Shown piece by piece: positions 8,016-16,431 of a DNA stretch of 20,509 nt. The translations under genes and the position numbers were made by a program. Each line of letters starts with the position of its first letter. Within the stretch, counting starts at the first letter, position 1. This DNA is from Planctomycetota bacterium (GTDB lineage: Bacteria; Planctomycetota; PLA2; JAEUHO01). The stretch spans positions 1-20,509 of the forward strand of contig JAPKHB010000027.1 of the NCBI GenBank assembly GCA_026647295.1, in the 5' to 3' direction. Under the pieces are notes generated by a model. That model did no database searches. It had not been told where the DNA came from and saw only the letters and a list, made by a program, of their open reading frames with translations.

Positions 8016-11000
8016 ATGCGCCCGGGCATGTACGCGGCGTTCGTCTCCTACCGCCATGTCGATCCGGATCGCGGATGGGCGGACTGGCTGCACGAGGCGC
8101 TCGAGCGCCACCGCACGCCTCGGGCGCTGGTCGCCGCGGGGATTCCGCGGCGCATCGGCACCGTGTTCCAGGACGAGAAGGAACTCGCCTGCTCGGCGGA
8201 CCTCGGCGCGAGTCTCGAAGCCGCCCTGGACGCCTCCGCGCACCTGATCGTCATCTGCTCCCCCCGAACCCCGGAGTCCCGCTGGGTCGACGCCGAGATC
8301 CGCCGCTTCCAGGCCCTGGGTCGCGGGGATCGGATCCTCGCCATCCTGATCGAAGGCACTCCGGAGACGGCGTTCCCATCCGCGCTGCGGCTGCCCCGGA
8401 CGGCAGGACCCCCGATCGAGCCGCTCGCCGCGGACGCGCGCCCCCGCCCCGGCCTCTCCCTGCGCGAGCGCCGGCGTACGGTCTTGCTGCGGACGGCGGC
8501 CGCGATCCTGGGCTGCGGCTACGACGAGCTGCGCCAGCGCGAGACGGAGCGGGCGCGGGTGCGCCAGCGCGCCGTCCTGTTCGGGCTCGCCCTCCTCACG
8601 GCGGTGCTGGGCGGGTTGCTCGCCTGGGCGCTGCACGAGGAGCGGCGGGCGGTTCAGGAAGCCTGGCTGGCCACGCGGGCTCGGGAAGCCGAGCGCCTCG
8701 CGCGCCAGGAAGCGGAAGCGAATCTGGGGCGGGCCTATCGGGCGCAGGCCGCGCTCTCGACGGACGCCTTCGACGCAGCCCTTCTCGCCGCCCGCGCCAC
8801 GGACCTGCTGGACGACGCGGACAGCCGGGGCGCCCTCCTGCGATCCATCGCGTCCCTTCCGGCGCGCTGCCGCTGGACCGTGGACCCGCTCGCCCCGGGC
8901 CCCTTGCGGGCCGCATGGTCGCCGGACGGCAAGCGCCTGGCGTTTGCGACGGGCGGCACCGATGCGTTGGTGGTCGACCTGCCGGACGGACGGGTGAGCG
9001 AACTCCTTCGGGCGCCCTCTGCGCCGCTGGTGTGGTTGGACTTCGCGCCCGGCCAGGGGCTCCTGCGGGCGGTGGACGCGCTGGGCGTCCTGCACTCGGC
9101 CGGGGGCGGCCCGGACCGCGTGCCGGGACCCGTTCGGCTGGACGGGGTGGACGCGGTCCTGGGTGGCGACCACGTGCCGGGCCACGAGGCGTTCGTCCTG
9201 TCCGCGGGCTCGGCGCTGTACCGCTGCCAGCCGCGCAAGGATGCGGCTCCGGTGCTCGTGCGCGACGACCTGGGAGGCGGGGGCCCGGTGCAGGTGGTAG
9301 TCGATCCGTCGGGGACGTGGGCGCTTTGCGCCTTCGCGGATGCGCCGTGCCGGGCCATCGCCCTCGCCACCGGGCAAGCCGTCGGAATGGAGGCGGACGT
9401 GGCGGACGTGGTCGCCGCCAGCGCGGGGTACGCGGCGGGCACCTGGATCGTCGGAACGCAGGACGGGTCGGTGTACGAACTCCGCGTCCGAGGCACGCGG
9501 CTGGAGCGGCATCCGTTCCCCCCGTTCCACGCCCAGGCGGTGCTAGCCGTCCGGGTCACCGCCGACCGATCGGGACTCGTCAGCCTCGATGCCGCGGGTC
9601 GGCTCGCGGTTTGGTCACCTGCCGGAGCGCTGGTCCGATCGCGGCGGGTCGGGGGCGGATCCGCGCTGCTCGTGGGCGCGAGCCTGTCGCCTCGTCTGGA
9701 CTGGATCGTGGCGCAGGAGCAGGACGGGACCCTGTTGCTCGTCCCGTGGGACGAGACGGCCCCGACCCGTCGGATCGATGCACCCGCCCATCCGCACCGG
9801 CAGGGCTACGCTCTCGTCGTGGACCCGGCCGAGAAGTGGGTGGTCACGTGTCCCCAGGACGCGCGCCTCCAGGCATACGCGGCCCACGACGGATCGCCGG
9901 GAGGGACGTCCACGCTCGGTCCCGACATGGTCTATGACGCGTGCCTTGGCCCTGATGCAGGCGAGATCCTCGTCGCGGGAACCGACGCCAGCCTGCGCCG
10001 AGCAACGGCACCCGCCGGGCCCCTCCTGGACGAGTGGACCCTGGGGCCGGGCGGACCGGTCCGGGACCTCGCCCGGCGAGGGGGCACAGGTGAGTTCCTG
10101 GTCGTGCGAGACGCGGGAAGGGTGCAGTGGGTCGACGGCGGGGCGCGGAGGGTCCTGGCGGAGGCCGTGTTGGAGGGAGAACGCCCCCTGTGCGCCGCCA
10201 GCGACGCCGAGGGGCGGCAGGTCGCGGTGGGCACGGAGTCGGGGGCCGTGTGGCTGTTCGAGGTCGGCGGGGACGAGACGGCCACCCCCGCCCTTCGGCG
10301 CCTCCACCGCGCGTCCCTGCCTACGGCCATGGCGGTGCACGCCTTGCGCCACGATCCCCGGCGTGACGAGTGGCTGGTTTTCTCGGACGCCCCCGAGATC
10401 CAACGCCTCGCCGCGGGGGAAGGGACCTGGCGTCCCTCCCTGCCCCTGCGGGTTCCGGGGGCCGGGGCCATCGCGGTCGACGAGGCCCGCAACCACCTGG
10501 CCATTGCGGGGAGGGACGGTCGGGTGGAGTTGCTGGCGCTCGACACCTTGAGGCCGCGGGGCCTGTTCCAGGCGCATCGCCGGGAGATCCGCCATCTCGC
10601 GTTCGGTCCGCAGTCCGGGGACCTCTACACGGTGGGCCTGCATGGGTCTCTGCGTCGCTGGCACCTCTTTCCTACGGCTCCGTCGGTTCCGCCGGCCCCG
10701 CGGGGCGTGGTGCTCCAGACCTGCCTGGCGTGCACGCCCGAAGGCGACGCGGTGTTGACCAGCGGGCTCCCCGCCGGACTCCTGCGGCGCGCGCTCCCGG
10801 ATGGCGCGGCGGAACATCATGCCGGGCGGGGCGGGGGCATGGTGCTCTCCCTCGCGATCTCCCCGGACGGTTCGGAAGTGGCCACCACCGGCGTGGACGG
10901 ATCCATCGAGACCTGGTCCCTTCCGGACCTCCAATCCCGGCGCACGTATCAGGTGCCCGGAGGGCCGAAGGCGACGGCGATCTACAGCCCGGACGGGCGC

Positions 11001-11666
11001 CGGCTCGCCGTGGGCGGCCTGGATGGACACCTGCGCGTCGTCGAGGTGGACGACGGACGGGTCGTGCACGAGGAGCGCCTGCACGCGTCCATCCTGACCC
11101 GGCTCGCCTTTCACCCGAGCGGCCGCATGCTCGCCACCGCCGGCCGCGACCGCAGCGTGTCCGTGCTGGCGGCTGACACCTGGGAGCGCATCACGAAGTT
11201 GGACAGCCACGGGTCGGGGGTCATCGGGCTCGCGTTCTCTCCGGATGGCGCGCGCCTGGCGGCGGGGCTGGAGAACGGGTCCGTCTGGCTGTGGGACGTG
11301 GGCACCTGGCGGCGCCACGGCGTGCTGACGGGTCATGGCCACGCCGTCACCTTCGTCCTCTTCCACCCGGGGGGCCGCTTCCTGGTCAGCGCGTCCCTGG
11401 ACAGGTCCGTCCGGGTGTGGGACGCGCAAGGCGGGGACGCCTTGGCCCGCGTTGAGTTGGATGCCAATGGCGTCGGGCCATTGGCATGGGATCCAGCGGA
11501 AGAAACCCTCCTGGCAGGCTCGCTGCGGGGCGGGGGCCTGCATGGCGTGGGTCTCGAACCCCTCGGGTGGGCGCCGGGCACGTGCCTGGCGCAGGTCGAG
11601 CGCCTGCTCGGGTTCCGCCTCCTGGGTCAGCGCGCCGTCCCCGCGTCGGGCCTGGGGTTCCGCTGA
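8016..11666 (+). CDS. Transmembrane TIR-domain protein with WD40-type beta-propellers
   Basis: About 1216 residues. An N-terminal TIR domain (residues about 5-135) opens with YAAFVSYRH and carries W90-V-D-A-E94, matching the WVxxE segment that holds the catalytic glutamate of NAD-cleaving TIRs such as SARM1. A basic stretch precedes one membrane helix (about 186-208), then a coiled region, then about 900 residues of beta-propeller repeats. The last blades are canonical ('VWLWDVGTW', 'VRVWDAQGG', about 1088-1135) and the earlier ones are degenerate. By the positive-inside rule the TIR domain is cytoplasmic and the propellers outside. The start is uncertain: ATGs at 7983, 8016 and 8028 are in frame. 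The 7983 ATG has GGAGG only one base away, and 8028 lies just before the first TIR strand. NADase activity is inferred, not shown. The gene may be co-transcribed with the Clp-like gene (88 bp gap). Confidence 0.88.
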   Translation: MRPGMYAAFVSYRHVDPDRGWADWLHEALERHRTPRALVAAGIPRRIGTVFQDEKELACSADLGASLEAALDASAHLIVICSPRTPESRWVDAEIRRFQALGRGDRILAILIEGTPETAFPSALRLPRTAGPPIEPLAADARPRPGLSLRERRRTVLLRTAAAILGCGYDELRQRETERARVRQRAVLFGLALLTAVLGGLLAWALHEERRAVQEAWLATRAREAERLARQEAEANLGRAYRAQAALSTDAFDAALLAARATDLLDDADSRGALLRSIASLPARCRWTVDPLAPGPLRAAWSPDGKRLAFATGGTDALVVDLPDGRVSELLRAPSAPLVWLDFAPGQGLLRAVDALGVLHSAGGGPDRVPGPVRLDGVDAVLGGDHVPGHEAFVLSAGSALYRCQPRKDAAPVLVRDDLGGGGPVQVVVDPSGTWALCAFADAPCRAIALATGQAVGMEADVADVVAASAGYAAGTWIVGTQDGSVYELRVRGTRLERHPFPPFHAQAVLAVRVTADRSGLVSLDAAGRLAVWSPAGALVRSRRVGGGSALLVGASLSPRLDWIVAQEQDGTLLLVPWDETAPTRRIDAPAHPHRQGYALVVDPAEKWVVTCPQDARLQAYAAHDGSPGGTSTLGPDMVYDACLGPDAGEILVAGTDASLRRATAPAGPLLDEWTLGPGGPVRDLARRGGTGEFLVVRDAGRVQWVDGGARRVLAEAVLEGERPLCAASDAEGRQVAVGTESGAVWLFEVGGDETATPALRRLHRASLPTAMAVHALRHDPRRDEWLVFSDAPEIQRLAAGEGTWRPSLPLRVPGAGAIAVDEARNHLAIAGRDGRVELLALDTLRPRGLFQAHRREIRHLAFGPQSGDLYTVGLHGSLRRWHLFPTAPSVPPAPRGVVLQTCLACTPEGDAVLTSGLPAGLLRRALPDGAAEHHAGRGGGMVLSLAISPDGSEVATTGVDGSIETWSLPDLQSRRTYQVPGGPKATAIYSPDGRRLAVGGLDGHLRVVEVDDGRVVHEERLHASILTRLAFHPSGRMLATAGRDRSVSVLAADTWERITKLDSHGSGVIGLAFSPDGARLAAGLENGSVWLWDVGTWRRHGVLTGHGHAVTFVLFHPGGRFLVSASLDRSVRVWDAQGGDALARVELDANGVGPLAWDPAEETLLAGSLRGGGLHGVGLEPLGWAPGTCLAQVERLLGFRLLGQRAVPASGLGFR
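11461..11487. repeat. Perfect 10-bp inverted repeat inside the 3' part of the TIR-WD40 gene
   Basis: ATGCCAATGG (11461-11470) and CCATTGGCAT (11478-11487) are exact reverse complements around a 7-base spacer. The repeat lies in coding sequence about 180 bp before the stop codon. It is notable because its arms are about half A+T, whereas nearly all other hairpins here are runs of G and C. It could be a protein-binding operator-like site or an RNA hairpin. Confidence 0.6.
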
Positions 11667-11721
11667 CGGATCCGGGGCAGGAGTCTCACGCCACCTCCGA
11701 GCGGCGCGTCGAATGATGCAC

Positions 11722-11736
11722 CGGAGCCAGGCTCCG
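11722..11736. terminator. Hairpin in the gap between convergent TIR and CHAT genes
   Basis: CGGAGCC A GGCTCCG is a perfect inverted repeat (a realistic hairpin would be CGGAG/CTCCG with a five-base loop). It lies in the 75-bp gap between the TIR-WD40 stop (11666) and the CHAT stop (11742), where a bidirectional terminator would be expected. There is no T-tract on either strand, so the call is tentative. Confidence 0.35.
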
Positions 11737-11741
11737 TACGG

Positions 11742-14700
11742 TCAATCGGGGAGGCCCCAGAGGACCCAGGCGGCCCAGTAGTAGGGGTGCCGCCAGCGGG
11801 GCTGGGCGCGCACGTGGGCCTGGGCGCGGTGCAGGGCGACGACGGCGCTCACGCCCTTGCCGTCGCTGCGGTTCCATTGCACGTAGAACTCCTCCATCAG
11901 CGCGCGCGTGGCCTCGTCGTCGACCTTCCAGAGGCTGGCCAGGACGCGGGGCGCGCCCGCGTGCATGAAGGCCCGGGACAGGCCCAGGATGCCCTCGGCG
12001 CTGTAGATCGCCCCCCGGCCCGTCTCGCAGGCCGAGAGCACGGCGAGGTCGGCCGAGACCTCCAGGCGCAGCAGGTCGAGCACCGTGAGGAAGCCGTCGT
12101 TCTCGTGGTCGGGCGTGAGCGCCAGCGACGACTGCCACGGGCGCTCGGCGTCCAGCAGGCCGTGGCAGGCCAGGTGCACCGCGCGCCAGCGCGTGGGGAT
12201 GCGCAGGGTCGCCCGAAGGCGCGCCTCGCTCGCCTCGTCGCCCAGCAGCAGCACGTCGCCCACGGCGATCGCCTCGGCCCGCGTCCCCGGGAGCGGGGTG
12301 AGCCCGCTCACGCCGCGTGCCGGCTTGCCCTCGGCCGTGGGCCCGGGGGCGTACTGGGGGTCGCCCAGCGCGAGCACCTTGCCCCCGCGCCGCGCGTGCT
12401 GGTCGCGCAGCAGGATCCAGGTGGTGGCGGACGGCAGCCACACCAGTTCCAGGTGCGGCAGCAGCGCCGAGAAGGGCGTCACGTGCAACACGCCGTGGGG
12501 GGAGATGAACAGCCGCTCGACCTCCGGCGGCAGGCCCAGCGGGTCCACGAGCACCTCGGCCAGCCCGCGCGTTGGCGCGGCGGGATCGGCGTCCGGGTCC
12601 GTCCAGCCGGACCGTTCCACGGCCTCCTGGAGGCGCCGGCTCGGCCCCAGGCGCACGATGCGCGCCCAGCGCGGCCCGAGGGCGAGGGCGACGGCCTCCT
12701 CCTCGAAGACCCCGTAGAGCACGAAGGCCTCGCGCGGCAGGAGCGCCTGCTGGAGGCGGCGCAACTCGACCGGCTCGGCGTAGACCATGTCGGCCGCGCT
12801 GCGCGACAGGAGTTGGATGCGGGAGATCGTCTCCTGCAAGTCGCGCCGGGCCGCCTCCAGTTCCTCGCGGCGCGCGCGCAGTTCGCGGCGGTCGCCCCGG
12901 GTGCGGGCATCCTGCAGGCGACGCTGCGCGCGGGCCTCGGCCGCCCGCGCGGCCTCCTCGGCCGCCTGCAGCTTGGGCGGCACCACGGAGTCGCGCACCG
13001 TGCCGCGGCTGCCCAACGCGTCGAGCAGCGTGCCCGCGCGGCCCATCTCGAGCACGAAGAGCAACTCCGCGGGGTCCTCCAACGCGAGCGCGGCCCGCGC
13101 CGCCAACTCGAAGAGCCGCGCGAAGTACTCGCGGGTGCTGATGCCGTCGGCCACGGAGAGCCCGTGGGCCACGCTGCGCAGGTCGCGCGCGGCGTCGCGC
13201 ACGTACCCGAGGGCCCGGGCGGCCTCGCCGCGCGCGAGGTGGATGCGCGCGAGCGTCTGGCGCGCGAGCAGCGCCGAGCCCACGTCGCCCAGGGTCGTGC
13301 TCTCGGCGAGCGCGGCCTCGGCCGAGGCCCGCGCCGCCTCCGGGTCGCCCGCGGCGAGTTGCGCCCGCGACAGGCGCGCGAGGACCACCACGACGCTCGT
13401 GCGGAACTCGAGGCGCTCGAGGCCCGCGCGCGCCTCGGCGTAGGCCGCGACGGCCTCAGGCGCCGCGCCGGCGGCCAGGTGCACGTCGCCCAGGTAGACG
13501 CGGCTCCAGGCCTCCCCCACGCGGTCCCCGATCGCCGTCTGCAGCGCGATCGCCTGCCCGTAGCCCGCGACGGCCTCGGCGTGGCGGCCCGCGTCGGCGT
13601 CCAGTTGGGCCAGCGCCGCCAGCGCCTGGGCCCGGCCGAAGTCGTCGCCGAGGCGCTCGGAGAGCCGCAGCGCCTCCTCGTACCGGCGGCGGGCCCGGGC
13701 GGCGTCGCCGAGCCGGCGGTAGAGCTTGCCCAGGCTGAAGCACACGCCCTGCTGCACCGGCCCCTGGTCGTCCGGGGCCTCCCCCTCGAGGGCGAAGCGC
13801 TGCTCGCGCTCCTCGTTGGCCTGCATGCTGTGCTGGCAGCGGGCGATGGCGTCGGTGAAGTCGCCCCACTGCTCGCAGGCCATCGAGCGGCTGCCGATGG
13901 CGAGCTGCGGCCGCGCCGTCTCGACGCTGGCCTCCAGCAGCGCGAGCGCCTCGCGGTAGGCGTGCTCGGCGCCGCGGGCGTCGCCGCGGCGGTCGTGCAC
14001 GACGCCCAGGTTCACCAGCGAGCGCGCGATGCCCGCCGTGTCCTGCAGGGCCCGGCACAGGTCCAGCGCCTCGGTGTGGCACGCGAGCGCCGCCGCGAAC
14101 TCTCCGAGGTTGGCCCGCGCGAGCCCCAGGTTCTCCCAGGTCGCGATCAGGTCGGGCGTCGTGCCCCGGCCGCGCTCGACCTCGAGCCGCTCCTGCCACA
14201 GGTCCGCGGCGCGCCCGTGCTGGGCGCGGCGAAAGGCCTGGAGCGCCGCCTCGTGGAGCGCCAGCGAGCGCCCCCGGGCCCACCCCAGTTCGCCCGCGAT
14301 CTGCGCGGCGCGCTCGAAGGAGCGGATCGCGCGCTCGGCCTCGCCCAGCGCGCGGAGTTGCTCGCCGCGGGCGAAGGAGCAGCGGGCGCCCAGGACGTCG
14401 TGCACGCCGCCGTGGGCGACGTCCAGGCGCGCGAGCGCGGCTGCGGCCTCCCCCTGGGCCGCCAGCGCCTGCGCCTCCCGGAACGCCGCCCGGCGCGCCG
14501 GCGCCTCGCGCGCGTCCCCGCCCCCCGCGAGCCAGGCCGCGAGGCCCACGCCGTCGCCCTTGGACTCGTGCGCCGCGCGCGCAAAGCGCCGCGCCGCCGC
14601 GGGCCCGGCGCGGGCGAGCAACTCGTCGGCGAGAAGCCAGGGGTCGGGGTCCGGGCCCAGCGCGAGCGCGATCAGGGCGCCATCGTCGTCCTCGGATTCG

Positions 14701-14852
14701 GCCATCAGTTCCAGGGCCCGCCGCACCGCCGCGTCCAGTTCGTCGGCCGCCGCGGCGCCGGGCGTCGCGGCGGTGCCCACGGGCTCGTCGGCCCGGGCGC
14801 CGGACGCCAGCAGGGAGCCGAGCAGGAGGAGCGCCAGCAGGCGGAGCGGCAT
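11742..14852 (-). CDS. Exported TPR-CHAT protein (caspase-like cysteine protease)
   Basis: A 1036-residue protein. The ATG at 14852 is chosen because it begins a signal peptide (MPLRLLALLLLGSLLASGARA, cleavage before D22); the frame stays open further upstream, but that part is antisense to the BatD-like gene. Residues about 100-560 hold tetratricopeptide repeats of the kind 'LGKLYRRLGDAARARRRYEE'. Residues about 626-680 are a charged coiled coil, and about 690-1036 form a CHAT domain. The protease dyad is visible: H897 in VHLACHG and C942 in LSACETG. The protein ends with the family's closing motif, HPYYWAAWVLWG. CHAT proteins are caspase/separase relatives that cut specific protein targets; the TPRs probably bind substrate or regulator. 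The signal peptide implies action outside the cytoplasm. The gene lies 106 bp after the Bat operon on the same strand and no clear ribosome-binding site is seen. Confidence 0.92.
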   Translation of the reverse strand: MPLRLLALLLLGSLLASGARADEPVGTAATPGAAAADELDAAVRRALELMAESEDDDGALIALALGPDPDPWLLADELLARAGPAAARRFARAAHESKGDGVGLAAWLAGGGDAREAPARRAAFREAQALAAQGEAAAALARLDVAHGGVHDVLGARCSFARGEQLRALGEAERAIRSFERAAQIAGELGWARGRSLALHEAALQAFRRAQHGRAADLWQERLEVERGRGTTPDLIATWENLGLARANLGEFAAALACHTEALDLCRALQDTAGIARSLVNLGVVHDRRGDARGAEHAYREALALLEASVETARPQLAIGSRSMACEQWGDFTDAIARCQHSMQANEEREQRFALEGEAPDDQGPVQQGVCFSLGKLYRRLGDAARARRRYEEALRLSERLGDDFGRAQALAALAQLDADAGRHAEAVAGYGQAIALQTAIGDRVGEAWSRVYLGDVHLAAGAAPEAVAAYAEARAGLERLEFRTSVVVVLARLSRAQLAAGDPEAARASAEAALAESTTLGDVGSALLARQTLARIHLARGEAARALGYVRDAARDLRSVAHGLSVADGISTREYFARLFELAARAALALEDPAELLFVLEMGRAGTLLDALGSRGTVRDSVVPPKLQAAEEAARAAEARAQRRLQDARTRGDRRELRARREELEAARRDLQETISRIQLLSRSAADMVYAEPVELRRLQQALLPREAFVLYGVFEEEAVALALGPRWARIVRLGPSRRLQEAVERSGWTDPDADPAAPTRGLAEVLVDPLGLPPEVERLFISPHGVLHVTPFSALLPHLELVWLPSATTWILLRDQHARRGGKVLALGDPQYAPGPTAEGKPARGVSGLTPLPGTRAEAIAVGDVLLLGDEASEARLRATLRIPTRWRAVHLACHGLLDAERPWQSSLALTPDHENDGFLTVLDLLRLEVSADLAVLSACETGRGAIYSAEGILGLSRAFMHAGAPRVLASLWKVDDEATRALMEEFYVQWNRSDGKGVSAVVALHRAQAHVRAQPRWRHPYYWAAWVLWGLPD

Positions 14853-14899
14853 CCGCGGCAGGATACCGGGGAGGCGGGCGGCCCAGGGACGCGGTTTGG

Positions 14900-14924
14900 C
14901 CCCCGAAGCCGGGATGCTCGGGGG
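14900..14924 (-). terminator. Stem-loop between BatD-like and CHAT genes
   Basis: CCCCCGA (14900-14906) and TCGGGGG (14918-14924) form a perfect seven-base-pair stem with an eleven-base loop in the 106-bp gap (14853-14958) between the end of the Bat-type operon and the CHAT start. There is no T-run, so it may be a weak terminator allowing read-through into CHAT. The remainder of the gap shows no recognisable promoter. Confidence 0.3.
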
Positions 14925-14958
14925 GACGCCCATCAGTACCGGCCGCCAGGACCCGCGG

Positions 14959-16431
14959 TCAGGCGGGGGGTGGGGAACGATCCACGATCGTGCGCAGGAA
15001 GGCGCGGGTGTCCGGGTCGGGCGCCTCGCGCTCGCGGGGCGGCCGGAAGGACCGGGCCTCGAGGTCGCGCAGCACCTCCAGCAGGCGGGGCGCCTCACGC
15101 GCGTCCAGGCCGCGCGCCCGCAGCGCGGACTCCGTGTCGGGCGCCCCGGGATCCCGGTGGGTCCACTCCCGGATCCAGGCCTGGAGCAAGGGGGCGAGGT
15201 CGGCGTCCGGGCGGGCCAGCGCCGCGCGCAGGCGCTCGCGCGCCGGGGTCGGCCGGGCCGCGTGGGCCCGCGCCGCCCGCCGCGCAGCCCGCCGCCGGCC
15301 CCGGCGCACGCCCCAGCCCAGCAAGAGCAGCACGAGCACGCCGAGCGCGAGCCACACGGCCGGCGCGGGTCCCTCGCCGCGGTCCCCGCGTTCGCGGCCG
15401 GCCCCGGCCTCGGGGGCGGGTCCGCCGGGCGGGGCGCCGACACCCTCCCCGCGCGGCCCGGGCGGGCGTAGGTCCAGCGGCGCGCTGGCCACCTCCCTCC
15501 AGGCCCCCGCGCCCCGCGGGTCGAAGACCCACACGGCGAGCGCCTCCAGGCGCGCGTCCGCTGCGGCGCGCGGCGCCACCTCGTAGAGCCAGGCGCGCCC
15601 GCGTTCGGCGGGGCGTTCGGCCACGCCGAGGAGGTCAAAGCCGGGGAAGGCGGCGGCCCCGAACGGCTCGAGCGCCGCGAGGTCTCCGTCGCCCTCGGCC
15701 GCCACGCGGATGCGCACGCCCTGCGCCGGCTCGCTTGCGCCCGCCTCGAGGCGGGCGTCCAGGCGCAGGGCGCCGACGTAGGCCGAGACGGGCGCGGCGC
15801 CCGCCGGCGGCGGGGGCAGCGGCCGGATGCGCAGCACGGGCGCAGCACCCGCCCGCTCGACGTCTTCGCGGTCCAGCGGGACGCGCCCGAAGAGCACGTC
15901 CTCGCCAAAGCGCGTGGCGCGCGCGTAGCGCACGCGCGGCGGGGCCAGCGGGTGCCGGCCGGGCGCGCGCAGCGCGTAGCGGCGCGCGAGGCGCAAGGTG
16001 ACGCGCCCCCCCTCGACCGCGGCCGTGGACGCAGCGGCGCGCACCACGCGCGCGTTGAGCACGAGCGTCGCCCCCCCCGGCGCTCCGCCCGCCCCCGGCG
16101 CGACCGCGGCGCCGGGCGCGGGTCCGAGGGCGACGGCGCCCGCCAACCCGTCGAGCCACGGCGCCTCGAGGGCGAGGGCGAGGTCGAGCGGCTGGCGGAA
16201 GGTCGGCACCAGCCGGGCGGGGAGGAGCGTGGGGTCGTACTCCACCTCGAGCACGAGGGAAAAGGCCTCTCCGGCCCACGGCTCCGCCGGTTCCACGCGG
16301 GCGTGGAGCCAGAGGCCGTCGGCGCCGGGGTCCTCCTCCCCGCCCCGCGCGGCCCCGGGCGCCCCCAGGGCGAGCCACCCCGCAAGGAGCGCCGCCCCGG
16401 CGCGTGCGATGGCGGCGGGGGCGCGGCTCAC
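14959..16431 (-). CDS. BatD-like membrane protein of the aerotolerance-type operon
   Basis: A 490-residue protein starting at the GTG at 16431-16429, which overlaps the upstream stop as GTGA; a GGAG lies eight bases before it. Residues 1-28 form a signal peptide. The extracytoplasmic part (about 30-330) is beta-rich and starts 'LHARVEPAEPWAGEAFSLVL', the BatD-type opening in which a protein is said to have 'advantages' of a beta-sandwich fold before long strands. A Pro/Gly-rich linker leads to one membrane helix (about 357-378), a run of Arg, and a cytoplasmic helical tail (about 385-490) resembling the 'LLQAWIREW' tails of BatD and DUF4381-type proteins. It is probably a structural partner of the VWA proteins encoded just before it. 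Sequence identity to known BatD is low, so the call rests on topology, motifs and operon position. Confidence 0.8.
   Translation of the reverse strand: MSRAPAAIARAGAALLAGWLALGAPGAARGGEEDPGADGLWLHARVEPAEPWAGEAFSLVLEVEYDPTLLPARLVPTFRQPLDLALALEAPWLDGLAGAVALGPAPGAAVAPGAGGAPGGATLVLNARVVRAAASTAAVEGGRVTLRLARRYALRAPGRHPLAPPRVRYARATRFGEDVLFGRVPLDREDVERAGAAPVLRIRPLPPPPAGAAPVSAYVGALRLDARLEAGASEPAQGVRIRVAAEGDGDLAALEPFGAAAFPGFDLLGVAERPAERGRAWLYEVAPRAAADARLEALAVWVFDPRGAGAWREVASAPLDLRPPGPRGEGVGAPPGGPAPEAGAGRERGDRGEGPAPAVWLALGVLVLLLLGWGVRRGRRRAARRAARAHAARPTPARERLRAALARPDADLAPLLQAWIREWTHRDPGAPDTESALRARGLDAREAPRLLEVLRDLEARSFRPPREREAPDPDTRAFLRTIVDRSPPPA

Noticed and set aside
1088..8029. A 6.9-kb open frame on the minus strand (2313 codons)
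   Set aside because: It is antisense to two well-supported genes. Its translation is Arg/Pro/Gly-rich low-complexity text with no domain, apart from a short stretch in another frame of the lipoprotein gene. High GC makes stops rare in all frames.
7989..8030. A terminator between the Clp-like and TIR genes
   Set aside because: The GC hairpin is short, followed only by GGGGTTTG, and lies at or within the possible start region of the TIR gene, so termination there is not supported.
11787..16001. A 1404-codon plus-strand frame opposite the CHAT and BatD-like genes
   Set aside because: Antisense to genes with clear catalytic and family motifs; composition is typical of GC-driven open frames.
14853..16385. 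N-terminal extension of the CHAT frame to 16385
   Set aside because: This part overlaps the BatD-like gene in another frame on the same strand, is low-complexity Arg/Ser/Pro-rich, and would bury the clear signal peptide at 14852.
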